Below are positions 26,320 through 34,735 of a stretch of 64,000 nt of DNA, piece by piece. A model generated the notes under the pieces. It saw only the letters and a list, made by a program, of their open reading frames with translations. It was not told the DNA's origin and made no database searches. Source of the DNA: Pseudomonadota bacterium (GTDB taxonomy: Bacteria > Myxococcota > Myxococcia > Myxococcales > Myxococcaceae); NCBI GenBank assembly GCA_023426545.1, contig JAFAAN010000092.1, forward strand, positions 1-64,000, given 5' to 3'. Position numbers and translations under genes: made by a program. Every line of letters starts with the position of its first letter. Positions within the stretch are counted from its first letter, which is position 1.

Positions 26320-28451
26320 AAGGCGACGCCTTCCTTCGTGGGCGCGGGGACCACCAGCGGGAGCTGGAGCGGGCTCGCGCCGTCGCCGTAGAACGCGTGG
26401 TAGAGGAAGAGGTCCGCCACCACCTGCTTCACGTAGGCGCGCGTCTCCCGGAAGGGGATGGTCTCCACGAAGAGGTCCAGGGGCAGCGTCCCGCGCTCCT
26501 GGGCCCACTTCGCCGCCGGGCTGGGGCCCGCGTTGTACGCGGCCGCCGCGAGCACCGGGTGGCCGAAGCGCTCCATCAGCCGTGACAGGTACCAGGCGCC
26601 GTAGCGGATGTTCCGCTCGGGCGAGAAGAGGTCCGCGGGCGCGGGCACCGGCTCGGCCAGCTTCTCCGCGATGGCGTTCGCCGTCTTGGGGATGATCTGC
26701 ATCAGCCCGCGCGCGTCGGCCACGCTCATCACCTCCGGCCGGAAGGCGCTCTCCCGCCGCATGATGGCCCACACCAGATAGGGGTCCACCTTGTGCGCCG
26801 CCGCCGCGGCCTCGACGGCGGTGGCGAAGGCGCGGGGATAGAAGGCGGCGAGGGCGTCTGGCTCTCGCGCGCCGAAGGCCCGCCCCCACAGGTGCCGCGC
26901 GGCCACCGCGTGGGCGTGGCCGTACTCGCCCAGGGCCAGCAGGGCGTGGGTGAAGGGCAGGGCCTGGTCGGCCGAGCGCAGCCGGCCCGCGTGCGCCTCC
27001 ACCTCGTCCGCCGCGTCGCGGAACAGCCCCGCGCGCGTCAGCTCCACGGCGAGCGCCAGCTCGGGCGGACGCGGCAGCTCCAGCTGCTTCGGCGGCGCCG
27101 GGAAGTGGACGGGGGCCTTCAGGCCCAGGGCCCTGAGCCGCTCGCTGGCCATCAGCGCGTAGAAGGACGCGGGCGCGGAGGAGATGACGGCCGTGTACGC
27201 GGGCCCCAGCGCCTCCGCCTTCGCGCCCTCCAGCTCGCGGCTGCGCGCCATCCAGTAGCGCGCCTGCGGCCCCATGTTGCTCTTGGGGTAGGCGGCCAGG
27301 AAGGACTCCAGCGCGCCGCGCGCCTTCGCGTACTCCTCCAGGCGCAGGTGGGCCAGCGCGCGGAACCACATGCCCTCGTCGCGGCGCCGCGAGCGGGGGT
27401 ACCGCGTCTCGAAGGCGCTGAACGCCTCCACCGCGTTCGCGTAGCGGCCCGCCTGGAGGTCCAGCCAGCCCGCGAAGAAGGCCCCTTCGTCACCCGCGGG
27501 CTGCGAGGGGTACTTCCGGTCCAGCGCCGCCATCAGCGTCCGGGCCTTGTCGTTGTCGTCTGCACGGAGGGTGCGCCGCGCCACCAGCAGGTCCGCCTGC
27601 GCGGCCACCGCGGCGGGGCCCTTCCGGGCCAGGGCGAGCGCCTTGTCCGCGTCGGCATTCCGTCCCTGCGCGTGGAAGGCCCTCGCGCGCAGCAACGCCA
27701 CCTTCGCCGCCTGGGCCTTGTCGAGCTTCACGCCGTCCAGCATCGCGAGCTCGTCGAGCGCGCGCCTGGCGGCGCCGGCATCCACGAGGCGCTCGGCCCG
27801 CGTGGTGCGCTCGGTGAAGCCCAGCTTCACGGGCGGCGTGCCGGCTTCCATCAGCCGGGCCATCGCTTCGTCGCCGTAGGGGTGGGCGGGGAAGCGCAGC
27901 GCCACCGCCAGCAGGTCCGCGCGCTGGCCCTCGCTGTCGCCCGAGGCCCCCCGGGCCTGTGCGCGCTGGTAGAGCAGCTCCACCGTGGGAGACGCCTTCG
28001 CGGCGGCCTCCAGGACGCGGGCCGCGGCCTTGGCGTCGCCGGCTTTCAGCAGCGACTCGCCCAGGCGCTCGCGGGCCCGGGTCGCGAGCGCCGCGGGCGG
28101 CTTTGACGCCAGCACGCGCTCGAAGTCCTTCGCGGCGCCCGCCGCGTCTCCGGCATAGAAGCGGGCCTGGCCCAGGTAGAAGGCGTGGTAGGGCGCCAGC
28201 AGCGGAGGGGCGGGCCAGGCGCCCAGCAGCTCCCGGGCCTCCGCGGCCTGTCCGTCGGAGAGGGCGAGCGTCCCCGCGAGCAGCGCCAGCCGGCCCGCGT
28301 CCTCGCACTTCTTCGCGACGCAGGCCGTCAGCTCGGCACGCGCCAGGGCCGCCGCGTCAGGCTTGTGGAGGCGCACGGCCTCCAGCGTCGCGGGGGATTG
28401 TCCCAGGGACATCCCGGCAACCGCCCCCGCAACCCACCCGCTCCAACTCAT
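26316..28451 (-). CDS. Soluble lytic murein transglycosylase (Slt-type)
   Basis: A 711-residue exported enzyme cleaving the MurNAc-GlcNAc bond of peptidoglycan with formation of 1,6-anhydroMurNAc. A signal peptide (WVAGAVAGMSLGQSPA) is followed by a long helical superhelix of TPR-like units (about 60-530), the U-shaped part of Slt70. The C-terminal lysozyme-like domain has catalytic Glu in MRRESAFRPE, SVADARGLMQI, NIRYGAWYL and AAYNAGPS. AAAGGAAG precedes the ATG. It overlaps the convergent cmk by 4 bp (CTAG), so no terminator separates the two. Confidence 0.93.
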   Translation of the reverse strand: MSWSGWVAGAVAGMSLGQSPATLEAVRLHKPDAAALARAELTACVAKKCEDAGRLALLAGTLALSDGQAAEARELLGAWPAPPLLAPYHAFYLGQARFYAGDAAGAAKDFERVLASKPPAALATRARERLGESLLKAGDAKAAARVLEAAAKASPTVELLYQRAQARGASGDSEGQRADLLAVALRFPAHPYGDEAMARLMEAGTPPVKLGFTERTTRAERLVDAGAARRALDELAMLDGVKLDKAQAAKVALLRARAFHAQGRNADADKALALARKGPAAVAAQADLLVARRTLRADDNDKARTLMAALDRKYPSQPAGDEGAFFAGWLDLQAGRYANAVEAFSAFETRYPRSRRRDEGMWFRALAHLRLEEYAKARGALESFLAAYPKSNMGPQARYWMARSRELEGAKAEALGPAYTAVISSAPASFYALMASERLRALGLKAPVHFPAPPKQLELPRPPELALAVELTRAGLFRDAADEVEAHAGRLRSADQALPFTHALLALGEYGHAHAVAARHLWGRAFGAREPDALAAFYPRAFATAVEAAAAAHKVDPYLVWAIMRRESAFRPEVMSVADARGLMQIIPKTANAIAEKLAEPVPAPADLFSPERNIRYGAWYLSRLMERFGHPVLAAAAYNAGPSPAAKWAQERGTLPLDLFVETIPFRETRAYVKQVVADLFLYHAFYGDGASPLQLPLVVPAPTKEGVAF

Positions 28452-28810
28452 GTGGTCTTCCTTTCACGACGCGGCTTTGCGGCCTGCCAACGGGACGCGG
28501 CCGCCGATCATTCCCCTTGCCCTTTGGGGAGGGTGGTTTGACAGCGGGCGCGACAAGTCCTAGATCCGCGCGGCGTCGGGCCAGTCCTGACTGTTCAGCA
28601 CCCGATGTCATTCGCTGAAAGCGTCCAGGCGATTACGTGCATTTGGGGAGGAACTGCCGACCCATTGCGTCACCCGGAGTGAATCACTACCTTGCGCCGC
28701 CGCTCAGCGCCACTCCGGTCCGCCGTCACATGGCGGATCCAGTCGTTGTCGTCAGGTAGCACTGCTCGTTCACTGCGCTCGGGGGGGAAACAGTTCAGAG
28801 GGAGGGCTTC
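28452..28810. other. Divergent intergenic region with long leader (359 bp)
   Basis: The region lies between the transglycosylase start and the small Cys-rich protein gene. A good sigma70-like promoter points right at 28538-28566, which would give the small gene a leader of about 240 nt. I find no open frame with a ribosome-binding site in the leader, no tRNA and no clear terminator; several short imperfect repeats are present. Confidence 0.55.
28538..28566 (+). promoter_or_regulatory. Sigma70-type promoter candidate
   Basis: TTGACA (perfect -35) and TAGATC separated by 17 nt. Transcription would start near 28573, about 240 nt before the ATG at 28811. Confidence 0.55.
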
Positions 28811-29044
28811 ATGAAGCCGTGTCCAGCCGATCTGCCACAAACCATCAACCCCGAAGCCGGACCGAAGCGGGCCGGCGTCGAGACCCACCGCAACCTCAAC
28901 TGTCATCAGTATGACAACTGCCTGGATGAAGCCGTCCGGCGGGGTTGGCAGTCGTTCACCTGCATGAAGTGTCCCATGTATCAGCAGGTGGCGCCGCCGC
29001 AGATGGGGCTCGAAGCCTACGCCACGCAGCGTCGGCCCGTCTGA
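28811..29044 (+). CDS. Small Cys-rich conserved-type protein
   Basis: A 77-residue soluble protein. Its core is NCHQYDNCLDEAVRRGW, then FTCMKCPMY: Cys and His spaced C-x6-C ... C-x2-C, a layout that could bind one metal or form a zinc-ribbon-like knuckle. I recognise the N-C-x-x-Y-x-x-C-L ... W-x-x-(F/W)-x-C-x-x-C pattern from short uncharacterised myxobacterial and deltaproteobacterial proteins, without a known function. GGGAGGG stands 5-6 nt before the ATG. It is preceded by a long leader and stands alone. Confidence 0.75.
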   Translation: MKPCPADLPQTINPEAGPKRAGVETHRNLNCHQYDNCLDEAVRRGWQSFTCMKCPMYQQVAPPQMGLEAYATQRRPV

Positions 29045-29111
29045 GCGGGGCCGCTGTTCGCGCGGGGATGGTGAGGAACCTGCCCGCACGGGCCGTGCCG
29101 TGCGGGGGGCC

Positions 29112-30626
29112 TCAAGGGACGGCCGCGTAGATGACGGCCACCCAGTATTGATTCGTCCCGAAGCGGCGGGAGTCCCCCCGCACGACGCCGATGCCTACGC
29201 GGTTGTTGGTCGCGTCGGACAGGCTGCGGGACTCCGGAATCGCCGTGGGGTCCGACACCACGAAGAAGTCCACGGAGGCCGTGCCCGCGTCGGGGAGCGC
29301 TTCGAAGACGCGGTCATGCACTGGGCTCTCACCGGGCTGGGCGGAGGGCTGGTCCAGCTCCAGCGCGCGCTGGGCGTGCGCGCGCGCCAGGGCTTCCAGG
29401 CGCGCGCTGCGCGTCAGCGGCGGCAGCTTTCGCGTAGCGCGCAGGCGGCTGAGCTTGTCGTAGGCCTCCTGCTGCGGGTCCGCCAGCTCCGGCGAGGCCG
29501 GCGGGGCGACGGTGAAGACCTCGGTGAGGATGGCCTCCGGGCGCCCGTTCACGGTGTGGAAGGTCACGCCCACGCCCATGAAGCGGAAGCCCGGGTCCAG
29601 GATGTTTCGGCGGTGGCCGGGGCTGTGCTCGATGCCGAAGTGGGCCGCCAGCGGGCCCGCCGCCATGCCCAGGTTCTCCCCCGCGCGCACGTAGCGCGCC
29701 GTCGCCGGCAGCCGCTTCTTCAGCGTGGAGCCGTCCGGGGCGACGTGGGCGAAGAAGCCCTCCTTCGCCATGCGGTCGCTGTAGCCCTGGGCCACGCCCT
29801 CCAGCAGGGCGTCGGGGGTCAGCTCGGGCACCTTGTGGGCCCGGCGCAGGGCGTTGATGCGCTCGTACACCGCCCCGCGGGCGCCCTCCAGCGTGGTCGG
29901 CTCGGCGTCGTCGGTGGCGGTGCTCTGCGTGCCGGGGGCGCCATGGTCCACCAGGAAGAGGGCCGCCACCTCCGGCCCGCCGTCCGCGCGGCCCACCACC
30001 TCCAGGGTGTAGGTGCCGAGGGAGGCGAAGGCCAGCCGGCTGCAGAAGCCGCCCGGCGCGCCGTGCCGCTGCACGGGGACCAGGTGCACGGTGCCGTCCG
30101 GATGCGTGGCGTAGACCTCCGCCTGACGCAGGGGCGGGGTGAGGGTGCCACAGAGCGTCGTCGCCGGGGGCCCGTCGTCCGCGAGCCTCCGGGGGAAGGG
30201 CCGGAGCTCCGCCTTGCGGTCCACCAGCAACAGCACCAGCGCCGCGCGCTCGCCTCTCACCGCCATGCCGACGCCGAAGTGCGAGGCGCGCTCCCCGTTG
30301 AAGTCGTCGCGGTTGAGGAAGGTCTCGATGACGTGCCGCGGCACCCAGGCCCGGATGACGAGCGTGCGCGGCGACGGGTCCGCCGCCCCCGCGTCGCTGA
30401 CGGCCCGGGTGAGGGCGAGGAGGCCTGGGGCGCCCGTGGTGTATTCGGTGAGGGCCTCTCGGGCCAGCCGCCGGGCCGCGGTGGACAGCTTCGGGTCCTC
30501 CTCGGGGACGCGCCGGCCCACGCGCTCGAACTCGCGGCTGACGTGCCGGGCGGCGCTGCGCTCCATGCCGTCCGCCGTTGGAGGCGCCGCGGTCAGGAGG
30601 ACGCCCAGCGCGAGCAGGGCCATCAT
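29112..30626 (-). CDS. Exported CAP/SCP-domain protein
   Basis: A 504-residue protein with a Sec signal (MALLALGVLLTAAP), an N-terminal region of about 270 residues without a recognised family, then a CAP (SCP/PR1, YkwD-type) domain at about 275-400: VYERINALRRAHKVPEL, GFFAHVAPDG, AGENLGM, HSPGHRRNILDPGFRFMGVG. A further 100 residues follow. CAP proteins are secreted and their bacterial biochemistry is poorly known. The start ATGATG overlaps the stop of the upstream DciA-like gene (ATGA), so the pair is translationally coupled. The open frame runs far upstream but the rest is antisense to a lipoprotein gene. Confidence 0.85.
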   Translation of the reverse strand: MMALLALGVLLTAAPPTADGMERSAARHVSREFERVGRRVPEEDPKLSTAARRLAREALTEYTTGAPGLLALTRAVSDAGAADPSPRTLVIRAWVPRHVIETFLNRDDFNGERASHFGVGMAVRGERAALVLLLVDRKAELRPFPRRLADDGPPATTLCGTLTPPLRQAEVYATHPDGTVHLVPVQRHGAPGGFCSRLAFASLGTYTLEVVGRADGGPEVAALFLVDHGAPGTQSTATDDAEPTTLEGARGAVYERINALRRAHKVPELTPDALLEGVAQGYSDRMAKEGFFAHVAPDGSTLKKRLPATARYVRAGENLGMAAGPLAAHFGIEHSPGHRRNILDPGFRFMGVGVTFHTVNGRPEAILTEVFTVAPPASPELADPQQEAYDKLSRLRATRKLPPLTRSARLEALARAHAQRALELDQPSAQPGESPVHDRVFEALPDAGTASVDFFVVSDPTAIPESRSLSDATNNRVGIGVVRGDSRRFGTNQYWVAVIYAAVP

Positions 30627-30928
30627 CGGCGGTCCACTCCGAACGTGAAGGCGAGCTCCGTCACGGTGCCGGGGCCGAGCCGCGCGTTGAGCTGCTCGCA
30701 CAGCGAGGCGGACTCGGCCTCCAGCGAGCGGGCCCATTCCGCGCCTGCCACCGCCACCACCAGGGTGGTGCCGCGGAGGGCCTCCGGGTGGGTGTTGCGG
30801 GACAGGTGTGGTCCAACCACCGCAGCCCACACCGGCGCCAGGGCATGTGCCTTGCCGGACTCGCCCGCAAGGCGCGCCAGGACGCGAGGGAGGAGGCTTT
30901 CCAGGGACTTGGGCTCGCCGCGGGCCAT
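30623..30928 (-). CDS. DUF721/DciA-like protein
   Basis: A 101-residue protein of the DUF721 family, whose member DciA loads or assists the DnaB helicase in bacteria lacking DnaC/DnaI. The typical pattern is an N-terminal helix (LESLLPRVLARLA), the W-x-x-VVGPHLSRNTHPEAL segment, then LVVAVAGAEWARSLEAES and QLNARLG. This copy is shorter than classical DciA and lacks an extended tail. The gene overlaps the CAP-protein start, an odd pairing for a replication factor. Confidence 0.82.
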   Translation of the reverse strand: MARGEPKSLESLLPRVLARLAGESGKAHALAPVWAAVVGPHLSRNTHPEALRGTTLVVAVAGAEWARSLEAESASLCEQLNARLGPGTVTELAFTFGVDRR

Positions 30929-31106
30929 GGTGGCCGATCATCGGTCCAGGGAATCCGAAAGCCAACCATCCCTTGCGCGGGAGGAGCGCCCGGCGGGCGG
31001 ACCGGCTATATTGGGGCACGAAGTGCGGCGGCCGGCGCCGCGTACCGTCGCGAAGCGCGCGGCCTGCCTGTAAGGTCGCGGACGGTCCCCCCGGAGCCGT
31101 ATCCGT

Positions 31107-33713
31107 ATGAATCACCCCCCCTGCCTTTCCCTGCTGGCCCGCCTGGCCTGCGTCCTGCTGTGTCTGAGCGGCTGCGGCGCGCTGGATGACGGCTACACCC
31201 GTCCCGTCGGGCCCTATCCCCAAGGAACGTTCTGCGCCGTCGACCAGGACTGCCCGGACCCCGGCCTGTTCATCTGCGACACGGCGACGTCTCGCTGCGA
31301 GGCCGCATGCCGCACGCGCGAGGACTGCCGGGCGGACCGGCGGGGCACCTACGCCCTGGCCGCGTGTGACGAGTCGGGGGGCCTGGGATGCCAGTGCGAC
31401 ATGAACCGATGCGTGCCCGCGGTGTGCGCCACCGACGCGGACTGCGACGCGGACGCGGTGTGCCGGAATGGCGCCTGTGTGCCGCCGCCCTCGGCGTCGC
31501 TCGCGGGGGCCTGCGAGGTGACGCCGGAGGTCGTCGTCGGAAGCCCGGGGTTGTCCGTGGATTTCCGCGTGTGGGTGCGTGACGCGAGCGGCAGTCCCCT
31601 GGTGCTGCGCGACGGCATCGTGTGGGAGGCGCTCTCGCCGTCGGTGGTGGGGCGCGGCGCTGGCGCGGTGGGCACGTTCGTCCTCTCCGAGCCCGCGGCC
31701 GAGCACGCCGCCGTGGCCGTCCGGGTGGGCAAGGCCTCCTGTCAGGCGCGCGTCACGGTCCTGACGCCGGAGGTGCCCCGGGGCGGGGTGCGAGTGCTGG
31801 TGGTGGACGCCCTCACGGGCCGCCCGGTGCCCCTGGCGCTGGTGGTGGCGTCGGACGACGACGGTGAGCCGGTGGGCGGCATGGTGACGAACGCGGAGGG
31901 CGCCGCGTGGGTGTCCGCGTCCGGCGAGGTGGGGTTGACGGCGTACCACCCGGACTACGGCTACCTGACGCTGGCGCGCCACGACGCGAGCCGCTTCCGC
32001 GACGTTCGGCTGGCGCTCCGGCGCAACCCCCTGGACCGCTTCGGTGGCGTGCGAGGTCTCTTCCCGGCCATGGACGAGACCTTCCTGGCGGCGACCTCGC
32101 TCCGGGTGGGGCTGACGGGCCTGTCCATGCCGGGCCTGCCCTCGGAGCTGGCCTCCGAGTCCTTCCTGGGACCCGAGCGCGAAGTGTCCCTGTCGGTGGG
32201 GGCGGGGCAGGCGCACATGTCCCTCCCGTCCGGCAGCGCGCTCTGGCTGTCGGGCAGCGCCGCGCCCGAGGTGGCGGCCCCGGGCGTGGCGGGCGTGTGT
32301 GACGGCTCGCTCGCGGGCGTTGGGGATGTCGAGCTGGCGGTGCGAAGCGGCGCCTGCGGCACGCGGACGGCGTGGGCGCTGACGGGGGCCCTGGCTCTGA
32401 AGGACCTGCCCCTCAACGTGCTCCAGCCGGGGATGGACCCGCTGCTGCAACTGGGGCGCCTGCTGCCGGGTTCGACGGGCTTCTTCTCCACGCTGGCGCG
32501 CGATGCGCGCTTCACCCTGGCGCCCACTCCCGGCATCGGCACGGAGGAGCCGGACCTGCACGCGGCGGAGTACGCGCAGCCGCTGCCCTTCGAGCAGCGG
32601 GCGCCGGGCGTGCGGCTGTCCTTCCCCTTCGCGGTGAGGGTGCCGCCGCTGCCCCAGTACCGGGACGCGTACCTTGACCGGGCCTACGTGCTGGCCACGG
32701 TGGCGGTGCCGGGCCGGGGCATGGTGCCCCTGGGCCTGGGCGCCGCGGCCAACGTGGCGCCGGCGGATCCGAACACGGACGCCGACGCGCGGCTGGGGCG
32801 CCCGGGGCAGGTGCCCGTGCGGATGGCGCCCGCGCACCAGGGCCTGGAGGGGCAGCCGTACCGGCTGGTGGTGTCGGCCGTGGGCGCACCCGCGCCGGAC
32901 GGCACCGTGGCCACGAGCTCGCTGGTGGTGGGGCTGGCCGCCCCCCGATTCGACCCGGACGGCGCGAACCCCGTGGACGCGGGGCTGGGCTTCCTCGCCG
33001 TCCCGGAGGCCGCGCGCTACAACTTCGACAGGGAGGCGCACCAGGACCTGAAGGGCCGCGAGCTCAAGGCCGGGGTGGACATGCGCGCCAGCCTGGTGCG
33101 CGCCGAGTTCACCACCCGCGCCGGCCGCCGCTGGACGGTGCTGATGAACCCCGATGACACGAATGGCGGGGTGCGCGTGCCGCGCGCGCCCGTGGGCGTG
33201 GAGGACCGCACGTATGACTCCGTCCTCCTGGGTGGGCGCTCCCGGCTCCAGGTCGAGGCGCTGCGCGCCAGCGGGCTGGACCGCCGCGAGGGCGAGGGGC
33301 CGCAGCGATTGGTGGCCGCGGATGGGCCGGGCATGGAGCGGCTCGCGGACCTGACGGACGCGGTGTCGGTGCTGAGCCTGGGCCGCCCGGAGGTGGCGTG
33401 GCGTCACCCCGAGGCGGACGGTCAGCGTCTGGCGCGCGGCAGCGCGGTGCGGGTGGGAGTGAGCGGGTTCCAGCTCGGCGCCGCCCCGGGGGGCCAGGGG
33501 CAGGTGCGGATGAGCCTGCGCGGCGGCGTCGGCTGTGACGGCAGCGCCCTGCTGCGCTCCGAGCCCGTCACCCCCGGCCGGGGCGAGGTGGAGCTGGACC
33601 TACCGGCCCAGTGCTGGGGCCTGGGCGTGATGCTGGTCGCGACCCTGGTGGACGACAAGGGCGAGCCCCTGCGCCCGCCCGTCACCGCCAGCCGTCGGGT
33701 GGACATCCTCTGA
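31107..33713 (+). CDS. Large surface lipoprotein with DxDC Cys repeats
   Basis: An 868-residue lipoprotein (lipobox LSGC in VLLCLSGCGAL). The N-terminal part carries three Cys-rich units typical of myxobacterial surface proteins (CAVDQDCPD, CRTREDCRAD, CATDADCDADAVC). Next is a Big/carboxypeptidase-regulatory-like beta domain (GVRVLVVDALTGRPVPLALV), then a long beta-rich region with no enzymatic motif that I recognise. A role in adhesion or as a structural surface protein is inference. GGAG stands about 11 nt before the ATG. It is divergent from the DciA-like gene. Confidence 0.8.
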   Translation: MNHPPCLSLLARLACVLLCLSGCGALDDGYTRPVGPYPQGTFCAVDQDCPDPGLFICDTATSRCEAACRTREDCRADRRGTYALAACDESGGLGCQCDMNRCVPAVCATDADCDADAVCRNGACVPPPSASLAGACEVTPEVVVGSPGLSVDFRVWVRDASGSPLVLRDGIVWEALSPSVVGRGAGAVGTFVLSEPAAEHAAVAVRVGKASCQARVTVLTPEVPRGGVRVLVVDALTGRPVPLALVVASDDDGEPVGGMVTNAEGAAWVSASGEVGLTAYHPDYGYLTLARHDASRFRDVRLALRRNPLDRFGGVRGLFPAMDETFLAATSLRVGLTGLSMPGLPSELASESFLGPEREVSLSVGAGQAHMSLPSGSALWLSGSAAPEVAAPGVAGVCDGSLAGVGDVELAVRSGACGTRTAWALTGALALKDLPLNVLQPGMDPLLQLGRLLPGSTGFFSTLARDARFTLAPTPGIGTEEPDLHAAEYAQPLPFEQRAPGVRLSFPFAVRVPPLPQYRDAYLDRAYVLATVAVPGRGMVPLGLGAAANVAPADPNTDADARLGRPGQVPVRMAPAHQGLEGQPYRLVVSAVGAPAPDGTVATSSLVVGLAAPRFDPDGANPVDAGLGFLAVPEAARYNFDREAHQDLKGRELKAGVDMRASLVRAEFTTRAGRRWTVLMNPDDTNGGVRVPRAPVGVEDRTYDSVLLGGRSRLQVEALRASGLDRREGEGPQRLVAADGPGMERLADLTDAVSVLSLGRPEVAWRHPEADGQRLARGSAVRVGVSGFQLGAAPGGQGQVRMSLRGGVGCDGSALLRSEPVTPGRGEVELDLPAQCWGLGVMLVATLVDDKGEPLRPPVTASRRVDIL

Positions 33714-33730
33714 TCCGCGAGCGCCCGGAC

Positions 33731-33752
33731 CCCGGACGACATCCGGGTTATC
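33731..33752 (+). terminator. Small terminator-like hairpin
   Basis: 6-bp stem CCCGGA / TCCGGG with a 5-nt loop followed by TTATC, 17 nt after the lipoprotein stop and 60 nt before the next start. A weak intrinsic terminator candidate. Confidence 0.4.
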
Positions 33753-33811
33753 TCGTACTGGCTCGCTTTCGTGATTTGCCGGGTGGTAGCGTTGTGGCCC
33801 CGGGAGGCAAG

Positions 33812-34687
33812 GTGCAGAAGGAGACGGTCGTCACGGTCATCTCGAAGATCTCCGACCGGCCGGTCAACCTCGACGCGGCGCTGGTGGTGATCTACGGCCT
33901 GGACCTGGGGCGCAAGTTCGACCTCACGTCCGAGGAAACGCTCATCGGCCGCTCGTCGAAGGCGGACATCCAGATCGACCAAGAGTCGGTCAGCCGCAAC
34001 CACGCGAGCATCACCAACACGCGCGAGGGCGTGCGCATCCGCGACCTGGGCTCCACCAACGGCACGTTCATCAACGACGAGCTGGTGGAGAGTGGCCGTG
34101 TGCTGCGCAACGGCGACCTGGTGAAGATTGGCCGGACCATCTTCAAGTACATCGCCGGCGGCAACATCGAGGCGGCGTACCACGATGAAATCTACCGGCT
34201 GACCACCATGGACGGCCTGACGCAGATCTACAACCGGCGCTACTTCGACGAGCAGCTGGACCGGGAGATCTCGCGCAGCCGCCGCTACGAACGGATGCTG
34301 TCGTTGGTGCTGCTGGACATCGACCACTTCAAGTCGGTGAACGACAAGTTCGGCCACCTGGCCGGTGACTCGGTGCTCAAGCAGCTCGCGTCCACCGTGC
34401 GGACCCGGATTCGCCGTGAGGACGTCTTCGCGCGCTATGGCGGCGAGGAGTTCGCCATCCTCCTGCCAGAGGTGTCGCTGAGCGGTACGCGTCAGCTCGC
34501 GGAGAAGGTGCGGCGGCTGGTGGAGAAGCAGCGCTTCGAGTTCGACCGCCAGACGATTCCCGTCACCGTGTCGGTGGGGCTCGCGGTGCTTGAGCCGCAC
34601 CACCGCGAGCCCGGTGAGCTGGTGCGCGACGCCGACGAGAAGCTCTTCGAGGCGAAGACCCACGGCCGCAACCGCGTCGTGGGCTGA
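33812..34687 (+). CDS. FHA-GGDEF diguanylate cyclase
   Basis: A 291-residue cytoplasmic protein. An FHA phosphothreonine-binding domain lies at about 20-110 (ETLIGRSSKADIQID, SVSRNHA, DLGSTNGTFIND), followed by a GGDEF domain at about 125-290 making c-di-GMP from two GTP. The signature is GGEEF at 210-214, compatible with activity, with LDIDHFKSVND as metal-binding motif. An RxxD product-inhibition site (RRED, 201-204) stands five residues before it, so feedback by c-di-GMP is expected. It starts at GTG 33812 after GGGAGG. The FHA domain suggests recruitment by a phosphorylated Ser/Thr-kinase substrate (inference). Confidence 0.93.
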   Translation: MQKETVVTVISKISDRPVNLDAALVVIYGLDLGRKFDLTSEETLIGRSSKADIQIDQESVSRNHASITNTREGVRIRDLGSTNGTFINDELVESGRVLRNGDLVKIGRTIFKYIAGGNIEAAYHDEIYRLTTMDGLTQIYNRRYFDEQLDREISRSRRYERMLSLVLLDIDHFKSVNDKFGHLAGDSVLKQLASTVRTRIRREDVFARYGGEEFAILLPEVSLSGTRQLAEKVRRLVEKQRFEFDRQTIPVTVSVGLAVLEPHHREPGELVRDADEKLFEAKTHGRNRVVG

Positions 34688-34698
34688 GGCCGCCACGG

Positions 34699-34727
34699 AC
34701 GGCCCGGACAGCGCCCGTCCGGGCCGT
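34699..34727. terminator. Hairpin between convergent genes
   Basis: Perfect 11-bp stem ACGGCCCGGAC / GTCCGGGCCGT with a 7-nt loop in the 48-bp space between the GGDEF stop (34687) and the acyltransferase stop (34736). No U-tract on either strand; probable bidirectional terminator. Confidence 0.6.
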
Positions 34728-34735
34728 GACGCCGC

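Noticed and set aside
31007..31012. TATATT as a -10 box for the lipoprotein gene at 31107
   Set aside because: No -35-like sequence at a suitable distance; kept out of the feature list.
30627..33407. Very long minus-strand open frame continuing upstream of the CAP-protein gene (1431 codons in all)
   Set aside because: The upstream ~927 codons are antisense to the clear lipoprotein gene at 31107-33713 and to the DciA-like gene, and the translation is Arg/His/Gly/Ala-rich, typical of GC-rich shadow frames.
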